A stretch of DNA of 64,000 nucleotides from Hypsibius dujardini (Eukaryota > Tardigrada > Eutardigrada > Parachela > Hypsibiidae), in NCBI GenBank assembly GCA_001579985.1, contig LRSR01006750.1, positions 80,245 through 144,244 on the forward strand. Direction: 5' to 3'. Made by a program: the position numbers and the translations under genes. Below, piece after piece: positions 1 to 12,119 of this stretch (positions within the stretch are counted from its first letter, which is position 1; the number at the start of each line of letters is the position of its first letter). A model generated the notes under the pieces. The model saw only the letters and a list, made by a program, of their open reading frames with translations, made no database searches and was not told the DNA's origin.

Positions 1-1309
1 GGGTCACCCAAATTCGGGTAATAATTCTGACCTCTTAGACGTGTCAGCATTATGAGACTTTATCTATACAATAATAATCCATTTCCGGGTCCTCATCCCA
101 CCAAAAATTCAATTTTGGGATCGTTTAGATCAGTCAACTATTCTTCGGGGTTTGAACGGCGGAACTATGGTTCATATTTAGAAGCTATTCTCATCTGTCC
201 AGATTCCAAATTATATTTGAATGGGATTATATAGTCGGAAACGTTTGCGTCAATTTAGAGGGAAAGTTTCACTGTACTGGCCAGAAATTGGTAGCCAACT
301 TCCTACAGAGACAATTAAGAAAATCAATAAGAGTTTTCTCAACTTTAAAATTTCACAATAAAAAAACTCCGAAAGCAAACCACACAAAGGTGGGATGATA
401 AATAGCGATGATAGATATCGACCTGCTTAAGAAATTATGTCAGGTGATTCTGAAGAAGCCTTCCAAATCCGTGTGGATACCAAAAATGATAAAACTGATC
501 TGACAACAGACGCGGTTTTCAAGACGAAGATGTTTGTCGCAATTTCAAAAAAAAGTTTCAGTTATTTAATTTCGTTTCCGGTGAAGCTTTCCTGCACAGG
601 CTTTGTTGGATTAACAATATACGTTAAAAATTGAAAAAGGAGTCGTTCCGACTTACAAGGGAATATTTACCTTTGTCAGCCTGAGATCGGGATCAATTTT
701 TTTATGGATACATACTATCAAACCATGATTTAAGAAAATATGACTGGTCCCCCACAATTCCGTTTGAGATGGAGAAAATCGGAGGTTACTATTGCGACAG
801 CCACTTTAATGCTTTTGCAATAGCGTTGATTGATTGAATTACGAAAAATATTTTGTTCGTTTACCCATTTAACGGTTTTGAGAAAAATGAATGCGCGCAA
901 AAGTGCGCAGACAAGTACTTTCTACACATTAGCATCGTTTTAGCTCCGCTCTACAACATTTTGAGTTTCAGAGAGAACATCCATTTTATAAGTTATCCTT
1001 TTAAGGTTACTTTATTTGTTTCACTGCCTCAAGAATCACTTGATGGGAAGGTAGAATTCCAAAGGAATCCCTCACACAATCAAGCAATGAAGCAATCAAC
1101 CCATTGAGCCCGTGGTAAAAAGCAAAATCGGCCATTTTAGTCAGAAACCCTAGGAAGGCTTCCTGCGTGAGATTTCAAATTTTGTTTATTATAAACTTAA
1201 TTCAGGCTTCAGGTGTGACGCTTTTGTCATCTAAGAAGTTAGCGTCAATTGACTCAGTTTGCGTGACCACCGTTTAAAACTATTCAATGTTCTTGGTGGA
1301 CCCTGTAGT
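1..1309. other. No gene recognised
   Basis: AT-rich sequence with only short unrelated open frames. I see no domain, splice-site chain or repeat that supports a gene. Confidence 0.5.
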
Positions 1310-1651
1310 TTACCTGTAATTGTAAATCCGGTGGACGTGCGAACTGCCATGCTGCTCGTGAGAATGTTGATGACCAAGCGATGACTCTGCCGTGTGATAG
1401 TGAGGATGATCGTGTTTATCATCATTCTTCGGCAGGATGTATTGCATAGTTTTACAGACGACCCCCTCGACCACCAGCTCCAGAAACTCCTTCTCCATCT
1501 GCTACCACTGAAGATCCTTCTCAAGCTCGACTAACTCAGAAGAAGCAACTTTTAGAAGTTCGGGAAGTAGAAAGTTCCGAGTTCTTGGTCCTTCAAAATC
1601 TAATATAAGCGGATTAATGGCCCGCGACTGCGGCGACCCGACGTTTTTCAT
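1310..1651 (-). pseudogene. Broken ORF with a His-rich tail, unknown family
   Basis: From an ATG at 1651 the minus strand reads about 49 codons (containing LPELLKVASSELVELEKD) to a TAG at 1504-1502. It stays open in the same frame beyond that stop to about 1310, where the product is strikingly histidine-rich (repeated H-x-H and GHQHSHEQHG). The composition looks protein-like rather than random, and one stop interrupts it. I do not recognise the family. It could be a decayed retroelement ORF or an exon fragment with metal-binding character. Confidence 0.2.
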
Positions 1652-2542
1652 CCCGTTGGCCACGATTTATCTGGCAGATCTGCCGCGGATTGAAACAACA
1701 ACACCCCTCGAGGCTAGTCTTTGGTGTTGACGCTGCAATAGATACGGTAGAGGGAGATCTGTTGGGATTTGTTGGTGTTGCTGTAGTTGTTGATGGTGAT
1801 GATGGGACACGCGGGTAAAGGGGTTGTGACGGCAACTCGGCGATGGTACAGCCGGATGTCATGGCTTAAGGAGCTATTATGCAACGATCCGTAAATTTTG
1901 CCTCTTATCATGCGGTGTGATTGCCATCGAGGAAACTGTACTCGTGTTTGTAATGATCAACTGCGATAATCAGCATGGAATTATGCCCCAGCAATTCGGA
2001 CGCAGGGAGTCCGGCTAAGCCTGAGGAAAGGTATACAACCGAGGCCGAGTCAAGTTAGATGGATCGACCTGGATGAAAATAACCGCTTAATTGCCATGAC
2101 GATGTAAACTGAAGAAATATGGCCGATAGGGTTATAGTACAGTATACATACAGTGAAACTTTGAAATTTGGCGACAGCGAATCAATAGAGGACATCGAGA
2201 GAAATCGATTAAAATATTTTAGAAGAAAAAAATCAAAACTTAGTGAGATATGTCAGTTCCAACTTGGGGTACAATCAATCAATCAGCCATTACAATCCTA
2301 TGTGCAATACAGCCTAAAGTGAGTAACGCACTCGTGAATGTGCAATCAACCATTCAACTAATCAACCATAACACCTGATTCCTACACAATGCATAAACAC
2401 ATGTGCCAGTCACTCAACCAATCAAGGATGTGTGATTTTTTAATAGAAAACTTAACACCGACCTATGGAAAAAACTACTCATGGGTTAAAGATCATAAGA
2501 ATGGCATCGCTGACACCGCTACTCAGTAATAATAATAGTAAC
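1652..2542. other. No gene recognised
   Basis: No supported gene. Several CAATCAATCAACCATT-like short repeats occur around 2270-2420. Confidence 0.4.
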
Positions 2543-2543
2543 G

Positions 2544-2591
2544 TCCCCCACGTCAATTTGAGGCAGCAGGGATGCATTTTTTCTGCATCAA
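2544..2591 (+). repeat. Direct repeat copy 1 (about 48 bp)
   Basis: The segment containing GAGGCAGCAGGGATGCAT and TTTCTGCATCAAG recurs at 3648-3693 with a few substitutions. Read on the minus strand, both copies encode similar peptides (AGA AAA [AAT/TAT] GCA TCC CTG CTG CCT ...) just after a TGATGCAG that resembles a splice acceptor. It may therefore be a duplicated exon start. Confidence 0.5.
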
Positions 2592-3019
2592 GAAGTTTCA
2601 CAAGACTAAAAAATCAGACGGAACGGCAGTTGGAAGAAAAGTAGCGATAGAGAGAGCCACCATTGATTGAACAAATCGACTAATCAATGGACATGATGAC
2701 AATTCTACAATCAGCTAGACAAGCGCTAACTTCAATACTCAAATTCGAACGTTTTCAAATCAACCCATCACTCACTGAACTCTGCGTTGCGGCGATACCA
2801 TCTCCCAATTCAAAGGGATCACTCCGATATGCAGCTCCCAGACGTTGGCTTGCGTAAAATGGCACATCTTGAGATGAAATGCTGATACTGGCGCTAATCC
2901 AGAAAAGACTGGATTGATAGAATTTGGGATCTCAGTCACGGATCTTTACGTATTTAATGGACTTGATTTCTCGCGTGGTCAAGATGTTACGAATTTCTTC
3001 TTCGGTAACTGTTTTGCAC

Positions 3020-3690
3020 AACCTAGTCATATGGAAATCTTGCTTCTTTTCGGAATTAAGCTTGATTGGTGGAGCAGAAAAAGCAAACCTTGCGCGTTAG
3101 CAGGACGGGAATTCGCAACAACTTTACTCTTAATTTTAGTGTTTGATTTTGAGTTGCATACCTTCTTCCATGTCTCAAAATTGGTTGCAACTTTAGCAAC
3201 GGCGGCGAAGGTGGCTTGTAAGTTGGAAGTCTGAACCGACTCCTCCAATTAGGCGCAAATAAAGATGGCAGGTTCTCAAAATCATAAAATTGATGTGATA
3301 GTTGACCGATTTGCTCTTGTATTCGGATGACGTTTGCTATGTAACCACAGATTCCTTGGAAGAATTCAAAGTCATATTGGTGAGCTCTTGTTGTTTGCTG
3401 GAAGAGATTGCTGACACACGCCGTAAACTCCGTTATAGAACTCCTGGTCGACAGGAAAAATTCGAAGTTTCGATTCGCGTTGGTTAGCTGCAGCTCATAT
3501 TCACGTTTTCAGTCGTTTGCAATGAAATATTTGAGGTATTCAGTCATGAGGGTTGGCATGGTGAGACGTTTTTTTAAAATTTCATTGTGTGTTTTGTTGT
3601 ACTCCTCGTACTTCACCTTGTACTGGTAATTCAAAATGATAACCCTCTCCACCTCAATTCGAGGCAGCAGGGATGCATATTTTCTGCATC
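3020..3690 (-). pseudogene. Coding-like minus-strand frame, unknown product, one internal stop
   Basis: Reading from about 3690 down to about 3020, one minus-strand frame stays open for roughly 220 codons apart from a single TGA near 3522. The predicted peptide has normal protein composition, with segments such as EYLKYFIAND, NFEFFLSTRSSITEFTACVS and YDFENLPSLFAPNW. It begins right after a TTGATGCAG acceptor-like site inside the second copy of a direct repeat. I do not recognise the family. It could be a large exon of an undetected gene with an error or mutation, or an old transposon ORF. Confidence 0.3.
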
Positions 3691-3693
3691 AAG
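3648..3693 (+). repeat. Direct repeat copy 2 (about 46 bp)
   Basis: This is the second copy of the segment at 2544-2591, in the same orientation and about 1.1 kb downstream. It bounds the coding-like minus-strand stretch. Confidence 0.5.
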
Positions 3694-3699
3694 GTAATG

Positions 3700-4360
3700 G
3701 GAATGGTAACCCTGATTCAAATTACCATGAGCGTTGGGGCACCGATGGTGAATGAGCAAGCGAAGAGAATGGCAGCGCTGCTACCATTATTCAATCGAAC
3801 ATCGGTTTACCAAAACGATTGTGAGTCTGATTATTGGCCCTACCGCGAGCAAGCAAATAGGGAATTTCGTAAGACTTAATCAGAATTCATTAATTTTTAT
3901 CGTTAAGTAGACCAAATACATACATATCAAGGATTATTTTAAGGGGATTTTTAATGTAACACAAACTCGGTCAGAATTTTATTAAGCTCGCGCTGCGCGC
4001 GCTTGCACTCGCATTACAATTTTCTTTAACTCGGGATGTGCGCGCTTGGCGCACTTGTCCTCGTTTTTAGCATACAAAAACTAGGACTGTTAAGAAACTG
4101 ATAATGTTTTGACATAGCAAACAATTACGTTTAAACCACAATTGTTTAGTCCATGATACTGTTTTTTTGACGAGCATACAAACAACCAGAAACGGTTACA
4201 ATTTTGAGTAACAAAAGGAAAAGAGAGCGAACTAAAATTAAACTTTACTAGAAATCTTTTCTTCCTCTTTCGATTCGGTGGCTTCGTCAAAGACACCAAT
4301 AAATCACGCACTAGATTGCTGCGGTGCTGCGGTGATCTCGCGTCGATCTTTGTCCGTCAT
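3700..4360. other. Intergenic; short CG-alternating stretch
   Basis: I see no gene. At 3985-4065 there are two clusters of alternating GCGCGC (CTGCGCGCGCTTG and TGCGCGCTTGGCGCAC) that are palindromic and unusually CpG-rich for this AT-rich surrounding. Confidence 0.4.
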
Positions 4361-5060
4361 CTAGTTCTGGACTGCAGGCCACACGTTGTACTTAGTCAAG
4401 ACAGGCATATTGATCTTCACATGCAGGTACTGATTGGCAGTCTCGGATGTCATTTGAGAGCGATCCGGAGTATTCAGCACGTTATACGCCGAGATGAGTC
4501 GTTCCACGTCGCAGGAATGTGGTATAGCTACTACTACTCGTGCGAGGCAAACTGCAATGAGCTTCAACGACTGTTGCTGGAGGACCGCCAACAGGTTTTG
4601 GCGAATCGACCGACCTTCTTCCATTCCAAACCGAGAGAAGTCCTTGTACTCAGAAATGAAGTTCCGCAAGCTGAGATCGGGACCGATGATTGAATGGGGA
4701 GTTCGCAACTGCTCCGTGATGTATTGGCCAGTAGGATGGGTGAGCGGTCTCACTGCTCTGATGAGCTCGTTGTCAATGCTCATGCGCTGAACAAAAAACT
4801 CGACCATCAGACCACCAACGTGTGTCCGTACTGGAGCAAACGGTCGAATGGCAGACACGTTCTTATTCGGCCTCCCCACAAGTGACCTAGTCCACATTTC
4901 TACGCCGCAAAATTTCCACCGTTTTCGTTTTCCTCAAGCAGCTCCTTTACCTTCTCCTCCCATCCACCAATTAGCGGCTCGTGCTGTAGCACAATAAGAT
5001 CGGTCACCGCGTGACACCTGCGGTCTGTTTTGTACACGTACTTTCTTTGCTTCGAAAAGT
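4361..5060 (-). pseudogene. hAT-type transposase, C-terminal part, decayed
   Basis: The minus frame 4897-4361 is open for 178 codons. It contains a stretch typical of the hAT C-terminal dimerisation region: IPHSCDVERLISAYNVLNT followed by ANQYLHVKINMP, which corresponds to the S-x-x-x-E-R-x-x-S-A motif of the family. The same frame continues past a TAG into MTDKDRREITAAPQQSSA. A second block (GGWEEKVKELLEENE, about 5060-4905) lies upstream in the same sense, separated by a stop, and suits the region before the dimerisation domain. hAT transposases cut and paste DNA. This copy has stops, lacks most of the catalytic core and is surely inactive. Family assignment is by motif only. Confidence 0.55.
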
Positions 5061-5078
5061 TGCACTTTTCGTTGTAAA

Positions 5079-5377
5079 CGTTGCCCCACGTTGGTGTACG
5101 TTGCCCAAAATTGAAACGCGTTGGTTGATGTTTTATCACGTTGTCCTACGTTGTTGGATGTTGCTATACGTTGGTAGACGTTACCCTATCTTGCCGATGT
5201 TGCCCCCACGTTTGCTGATATTGCCCCACGTTGCTGACGTTGCTCCACGTTGTTGACGTTGCCCCACGTCTGCTGAAGTTGCTCCACGTTGCCCCACGGT
5301 GCCTCACGATGCCTCACGTTGCCGATGTGGCCGACGTTGCCGACGTTGCTTCACGTTGCTGTCGCTCTTCCACGTTG
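5079..5377 (+). repeat. Degenerate CACGTTGC minisatellite
   Basis: About 300 bp of imperfect tandem units around CCCCACGTTGCTGACGTTG. The same family, with a shared TTGTACACGT-type flank, occurs in reverse orientation at 14640-14790. Confidence 0.8.
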
Positions 5378-7429
5378 CCTTATTTCTCCTTGTGTAAGAA
5401 TAATTTAAAAAAACTCAGCCCATCTTAAACTGTAAAAATTTAGTATAATCCCGTTACCGTCAATGAAACTCCTATATCTGAAATTGGAGAATCCATTAAA
5501 ATAATTCTGGCACCATATTCACCAAAGAAATATAATTCAGAGTAGTTTACCAGGTGGAGATTTTTATTTCTGGACTAACTTTAAAGTTTGTTAATAAGTA
5601 AACCGGCCAGCCGATGTAAACGCATGACCATTCAAAGAAAAAGAGAAAAAGAAAAACCTATTCTATTAAGAAATCTTGAAAATATTTTTCTTCCAAATTT
5701 TTTTATGACCGCAACAAATTAGGAAATAGAATTGGATTTCAACGATGTTCCAGCGTTTCCGTTTTTCCTTTGTTTGTCTGACGATCTGAAATTATTCTGT
5801 CTACACTTTCAAAATGTCATTAATATTTTCCAACGTGTTTAAGCTTTTGTTTTGGACTAAAATTTTTGCAATTAATGAGCTGCCATGTGTTAGAGTGAAC
5901 AGAGTCGACATTGGTAGGAAGGCCTTTTTTGGGGATATCCCATTGCGAACACCAACAGTCTTCCAATATTGCAAAATGATTCCTTGAGATTGTTGTATCC
6001 AAAATCTATTTAAACGTTTCTTGTTTACAAAGGATAAACTAGTCCGTACGCATGCTGAAACACTGAAATCCGTTTTTGACGGCAAAATCACGTGACGAAG
6101 ATTTTTTAAAGTGAATGGGTAGATATACGAAAATGGCGGCTCGGGTGCAACGAGGTGTCAGATTTCACCTGATCACTTCTTGATTTTAGATTTTCAAATT
6201 TTTGGTTTCTGGTACAATAACTTGGATATAAAACGCACGTCACATATTTTATTTTATTGGCCTTGCGTGTTCATAAGACGTTTTGAAATGAATGTTTCCA
6301 ATAAATAATAAGACTTTTTGGAAAACGGTTTACGCGATACTTAATATGCGAAATGTCGAAACCTCAACAATATACTAAATACTATATACTAAATACGTAA
6401 ATATATTCCTGGTTTGCGAAACCGAGCCAGCCAATAATGTGCTATACTTTAAAGAACATGCGGTAGAAACAAAACGCCACTTACAACCGATAATCAAGAA
6501 TAAGTTACTGGTGACGAAAAAACAATATGGATCATGTCGACAACAACAGCTCTCTGACGATAATACCCAAATGCGAATTCGGGTTTTCAGATTATGGGCT
6601 GCGAGCCCGCACAAAGACGGTAAAACGGCCGCACACGCGAACTTGAAAAGGCAAGCATTTTTGCGGGCTGAGCGAAATTCGTTTTTAATACCAACAAATT
6701 TATTGCCAGTTAGTATACTCATGCTTTTGCGGGCTGGCGAAAAAGATGGAAAATTTGCGGTCTACCGAAATCGAGCTCGCAAAAATTCAGCAATAATTGT
6801 TACCCTTTCAATCAGGCAGAATATTTGTTAACACATCGAGCCAGAGTTCAGTTCAGCACATGCTTAATTTTGCCATCTCAAAAAATGGGTCAAACCAGAT
6901 TCTTTTAGCTCTACTCCAATATTTCAAATTATAATAATTAATTTATGTTTTCCAACGATGTGAATAAATCGGTCAAACAATAGTGCGGTAGGCTCACAAA
7001 TCATCACAAATTTGATAATTCTGCCCAAAAATATGATGAATTATTGTAGTTTGTTGTTCATCTGAGAAGTTTTTAATTAGTCTAAGTAGAGACGTTTTGC
7101 AGACGTATTTGGTTTACAAAAACAAATTACGTTTCGGTAAGGGCCCTAAAAGTAAAGAGACAAATTCTATTTTTGGTCTCTTTAATGTTTTATGAAACTG
7201 TCGGCCTCGTAATTGCTGATTTCAGAGAGATGAACTGCATCTTCTTGTCAGGAAACGTACTTCAAAGGCGTGAATGCAAAAAGCTGACCCATTTATTACA
7301 GGGTAAGCGGCATTTCCTTTAATTTTAACGACGGCTAGTCATTTACGTAAACTGAAGTTGCCGTTAAAAACTCAGCAAATGGCCGTAAGGTCCCCGGGTG
7401 CATACCCTTTCACATGAAAGGATTGTTGC
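5378..7429. other. No gene recognised; one unsupported ORF
   Basis: No convincing gene. An open frame of 130 codons on the plus strand (6439-6831) has no recognisable domain. It includes an internal near-repeat of TGCGGGCTG. I do not count it as a gene. Confidence 0.4.
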
Positions 7430-8710
7430 CATTGACTGCTGTATGTGAGATTGCCAAAAATGCCCTGTTATTGTGCTTTGAATATGTTTAAGGTGCCTCT
7501 TTCACTCCATTCCGGAAGAAGGAAAGTGGAATTTGACCGATTGTTGTCGGCACCACCATCCGCCGATTGCTGGAATGGATTTAAGCCGTCGTGCTTTGGA
7601 GGCAATAGGAGCGTTATTGCGTCTCACCCACCTCAGATATGGAACACAAAGAGGAGCGAAAGCGGCTGCTCGTGCTTCACGGGTTTTAATGACAGCTGGC
7701 GGAGAAACGCGAATTTTGTTGAAAATTGACTTCAAAAACGCGTTCAACACCATCCGAAGGGACAGTTGATGCACGCTGTTCAGTTACACGTACCGCACCT
7801 TTGTCCTGGTGTGGTAAACGTTCCCTTCCATACTGTTATTTGGCGAAGTCTGGCTTTCCTCGGAAAGTGGTGTCCAGCAGGGCGACCCGCTCGGCCCGCT
7901 GCTGTTCTGCTCGATGACCCGTAATCTCTCTCAATCCAAGGAATTGCCTCTCAATAGCTGGTACCTGGAAGATGCCACATTAAGCGGAACGGTGGAAATA
8001 GTTATAGAAGACCTACTTTGCGTGCAGCGGGTGAGGATGAAAACCAGACTGGAACTCAGCAAGGGGAAATGTGAGGTCTTTGTCTACGGCGACGACAGAG
8101 AGTCCAGAGCAGCGACAACGGCTTTGCTGCTGCAGATAGTCAGATTTGCAGTTTCCCACATTGGAGGAGTCTAGCTGTTCGGTGCACCACTCCATGCAGC
8201 GGGCATTGGAGTTGTCATCGAGAAGAGAACGGCAGCCATCAATCTACTCACTGGCCGCTTACCGTTGTTGTCTGCTCATTTTTGCCTTTATTTTGGAAAA
8301 CTACCTGGCGGTCCCGAAAGTGGTCTACACATCCCGTACCTCCCCGGCTTGAATGAAACCGAACAAGCTAGCCGAATTGGACACGGTCATCCGTACATGC
8401 CTGACTGAGTGTGGCAACAAGCGACTCTTCCCATCAGCAGTAGTTTCGGGCATTCGGCAAACATTTTAACTATGTCACTTGGAGTATCTCGCTTCGCTAC
8501 ATTTTATCCGTCACTTGATGCAGCAGATCTTCCCTGGTATGGACCTGAACAACGCGACAGCAAAATCAACATTCCGATGGGAAGCAGTGAGTCGCATACC
8601 CACACCGGCCGAACCGAAGACGCAGAAATGGTGGAACATTTGGGTTTTGAGAGTTATAGCACAAAGAATCAAAAAATTCCTGTGTCGAGTTCTAGTACAG
8701 GCGTGGGGCT
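7430..8710 (+). pseudogene. Non-LTR retrotransposon reverse transcriptase, decayed (RT core)
   Basis: The plus strand, read through several frameshifts and stops, carries ordered RT motifs. LLKIDFKNAFNTIRRD lies at about 7719-7766, GVQQGDPLGPLLFC at 7869-7910, and WYLEDATLSG near 7958-7987, where YxDD is expected. The thumb-side LFGAPLHAAGIG is near 8180 and a QQATLPISSS segment near 8415. The YxDD box reads YLED, so the copy is catalytically dead as well as frame-broken. The motif wording matches non-LTR RTs that continue into a CCHC finger and a restriction-like endonuclease, and fragments of exactly those parts are found at 12120-12720 and 22180-22680. Confidence 0.7.
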
Positions 8711-8739
8711 ATACAGCTTGGGGCGTAGCTAAACGGATA

Positions 8740-8905
8740 TTTTTGGAAATTATAGGAGGTAAACGAAATACAGGAGGTATACGAGTTACAAGATTTATAG
8801 GATTTATAGGAGGTATAAGAGGCATGAGAAGTATAGGGGGAATAGACGTTGTAGGAGGCATTGGAGGTATAGGAGGTATAGGAGGTATAGGAGTTGCCGG
8901 AAGTA
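8740..8905 (+). repeat. Tandem GGAGGTATA minisatellite
   Basis: About 165 bp of imperfect units of TATAGGAGG / GGAGGTATA, directly after the RT relic. It may be the element's 3' tail expansion. The reverse-complement flavour (TCCTATAACTCC) occurs at 11740-11890. Confidence 0.75.
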
Positions 8906-10519
8906 TAGGCGCTCTACGGATGACTCTCAGACTAAATTTTAGGCTGGACACTGTAATAAGCCCGAAAAAAGGGCTGGAATCAGCCTGTTTCTAAACTTGA
9001 TGCGCTCAGCCTTTCTTTCCGCCGCAATGTAGCCTAGAATACAGGCTAAATTTTTTAAATTAGTCCGCCTCATGCGAAACACCCATTTCCCATCATCGTT
9101 CCACCCTGGATTTCCCCCAGCCCTCTTGAAAGTTTTCAACTGACGCGGGAGATTAGTGCCGTGTGCAGACCGCGTAGTTAGGCTTGAGACTTGGAATTCA
9201 ATTCAGATTTGTCTAACTTTGCCTGGTGTTGAAAAAATTAATCGGCTGTTTTTGTTCTCTTAAGCACTCATGAGTATCATTTCATTTTGCGTAGATTGCG
9301 ACCAATTAGTCTGCTATTGAATCATGTGAGCACTAGAATTATGAAACATCAGAGGATTTGTGTTCCTGTATTGTTGTTGTTGTGTGGAATCTGATTGGAT
9401 TTAACGGCTTACAATGTACCTTACCGAATTAGCTCGAATCACGGTCTAATAATTTGGCACTGTTGGTTTAGCTTTTTTGCTTTCAGTTTGAATGTGGCCT
9501 GGGCGAATTCCCATGAATTAATCGATCATTTTCATTGGTCTCTAAAAGACACGCCTGTAGGCAATGCACTTTCGATTGGCCGAATTGCTAAAAAAACAGG
9601 GTGGAACCAGGCTGAAAATCAACCTGGTGCAGTGCTGACCCATGTTGAATTCGCATAGAGACTCAAGCTGTATCTAGCCTACATTCCAGCCATGGTAACC
9701 AGTGTCGTATACAAGCTGTAGAGCATGGAACATTTCAGTCTTTTCAAGCAGTCATTTTGACTGGATTCCAGTCTGTTTTAACAAAGTTAAACCAGGCTGT
9801 ATCCAGGCAGGAACCAGTCATAAGTTATCCATAGGGAGGTATAGGAAGTCGATCCGTCCGTCGATCCATCTGTAATCCCGTCCGGTAATTCATCCGCTGG
9901 TTCGTCTGTCCTTTCGTCTGTCTACATCGCCGTCAGCGTGTCTGCCCGTTTAGTCCATCGGTCTGTCCGTCTGTCAGTCCGTGGATTGCTTGATGAACCT
10001 TAAGGATTGTTGACTGCCGGAAAAATTACTTGCTGTGGATGGACAGTAGACGGACGTATCGTTGTTTTGTTTTTTTTTTGTTTCTTTATCTGTTTCTGTT
10101 TTTATGTTTGTTTTCTGTTTGTGTCTGTGAAATTGTTTTTTGTCCGCCCTGTTACAGAGGTTGAACAACTTGATGGTGCTCAGTGACTCGTGTTCACACT
10201 TCTGCAGCGCGCCTTATCTGATTTTCAGTCTCGTAAACCCAAAACATGCTCCGCTCAATATCGCATGTGTGATACATTTCTTGTCTCATTCGAATGCAAA
10301 GATGAGTCGCAAACTAGATTTGGGCCTAAGGGAGTCTATTTTGACATTGGTCAGTTTGAAATATTCATCCAGAAAAATGGTGGAAACATCAAAGCTCAGG
10401 AATATCTTTGTTTCTTAGAGAACAGTATCTAATTTCATCAGGAAAAATAACAACAAGGAAGCCGAAAATGATACTGCACCGTCATCGGTGAAACCCCTAT
10501 GGCTCCCCGAACCGCCGAA
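8906..10519. other. No gene; CCGTCTGTC-rich simple sequence
   Basis: I see no gene. A GTCTGTCCGTCTGTC-like simple repeat occupies about 9850-9985, and a T-rich run lies at 10065-10100. Confidence 0.45.
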
Positions 10520-11300
10520 CTCTGGGTCTGGTGGCTGCCACTGAAAAAGAACTCTCAGGACCGAATCCGCTGACCCATTGTGCATTATCCTAGAAGTGCG
10601 GTGTGTCGGCTACAAGTATTGCTCGCGTGGTTAGCCAGGATTTGGAGGGGAAGGTGCAGAAAAAGTGCCGTCTTTATGCCCTATTAAACAAGCGAGCTAA
10701 ACAACGGGTGGACTGAGGCCCGAGGTTCTTGCGCTACATCAACGGCCGTAAGTGGAAGATTGTTGTTACCATTGATGAGGCCTGGGTGTATCTGACTGAC
10801 GTTAACGGGATTCGGAAGATTTATTACGAGTTTCGGGGAGAACGGAGTCCGGAAAGTTGGACCAATTTCTGAAAGGACTCAAGGGCGTCTTGTTTATGGC
10901 CGGCGTTTGCTCTTGTGGAAAACCGCGATCCGCTTTGTCAAGCCCGGAGCAAAATCAATAGTGAGTACTACATCCAACATATTTTGAAGCCGCTTTTCAA
11001 GAACAACATTCGGAAACTATTTCCGGGATAGCATATCAACAAGGTCGTCTTCCACCATGACAGTGTTCCAGCTGACTCTTCCGCAATAATTCAAGAACAG
11101 CTTCGAAACTCCGGAATCAAGTGCATTCCGAAAGAGCACTGGATAGGCAACAGCCTTGACCTGGCCCCCATGGATTTCGGTGTAAATGGTCTGTTTAAAT
11201 GGAAATTGTTTGACCAAGCTGCCACTACAGTGGCACGTTTGGCACGAGTTATGCGATAGGTGTGGTTGAGTTTGGACCAAATGAAATCAATAACGATTCG
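10520..11300 (+). pseudogene. mariner-type (DD37D-spaced) transposase, decayed
   Basis: Read with a few stops and shifts, the plus strand gives the three catalytic blocks of a Tc1/mariner-superfamily transposase. They are VVTIDEAWVYL (first Asp, about 10770), VVFHHDSVPADS (second Asp, about 11042-11060) and LDLAPMDF (third Asp, about 11158-11180). I count 37 residues between the second Asp and the Asp of PMDF, the spacing of the DD37D group rather than the DD34D of classical mariners. Upstream residues resemble the helix-turn-helix and linker region. Stops, for example before HINKVV, make it non-functional. I did not find terminal inverted repeats. Confidence 0.65.
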
Positions 11301-11739
11301 CGATCGTGATGAAAACGTGTTAAATTCACGATAGAGAGGCAGGGGCTTCAAATTGAGCCTGTTTTGAAAAATTCAAAGTGAAATTGTACACGTGGGAATT
11401 CATTAAAAACTGAGCACCATCAAGTTGTTTAACCTCTTTATCTGCTGATGTATTTGGGTATGAATTATTTGTGACTATGTACCTTCTTGTGTCTGTCCTA
11501 CTTTGCTTTTGCGTCTACGTCCTTTTTAGTGTATCAGTATTCTACTAATGTTTTGCGTAGTAGAATAGTCCGGTTCGTCGGCCAACAATCCAGTGGGCTC
11601 ACTCAAGGCCAAAAATTTGACCGTTAGTCCGAATGGTGATCGAACCATTTCGACTTAAATTGTTTTTAAATCAAATGAAAATTTGGATAAAACTGAACTG
11701 ATATGATATTGAAACTGAACTGAACTGAACTGAACTATT

Positions 11740-11890
11740 TTTCCTATAGCTTTTATACATCCTTTATTTCTATATTTCTTATAAATCTTATATCTCCTAT
11801 AACTCTTTTAACTCCTATAACTCCTTTAATTCTTACATTTCCTATTTATTCTTACAATTCCCATAACAGTTAGTATTCCCTTGAACCGCT
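11740..11890 (+). repeat. Tandem TCCTATAACTCCTTT minisatellite
   Basis: About 150 bp of degenerate units of CTCCTATAACTC. They are complementary in character to the GGAGGTATA array at 8740-8905. Confidence 0.65.
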
Positions 11891-12119
11891 TGATACTGGC
11901 ATAACCATTTAGCTAGGCCCCAAGTTTTACAGTCTTATGTCTGTACTAGAATTTTACACAGAATTTTTTTAATGGCAATAAAGCATTACAACTCCTTGAC
12001 TCCAACTCCAAAAAAAAGATCAGACACTCAAATTTCATTGTGATGAAACTCGTCAGTAGTGGGAAATTTCACTGAGTGACTGCGCAGTGCAAATAAATAA
12101 AACAATCGCCACTTACATA

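Noticed and set aside
6439-6831. 130-codon open frame
   Set aside because: No domain, no splice context, and overlapped by an antisense frame; not enough to call a gene.
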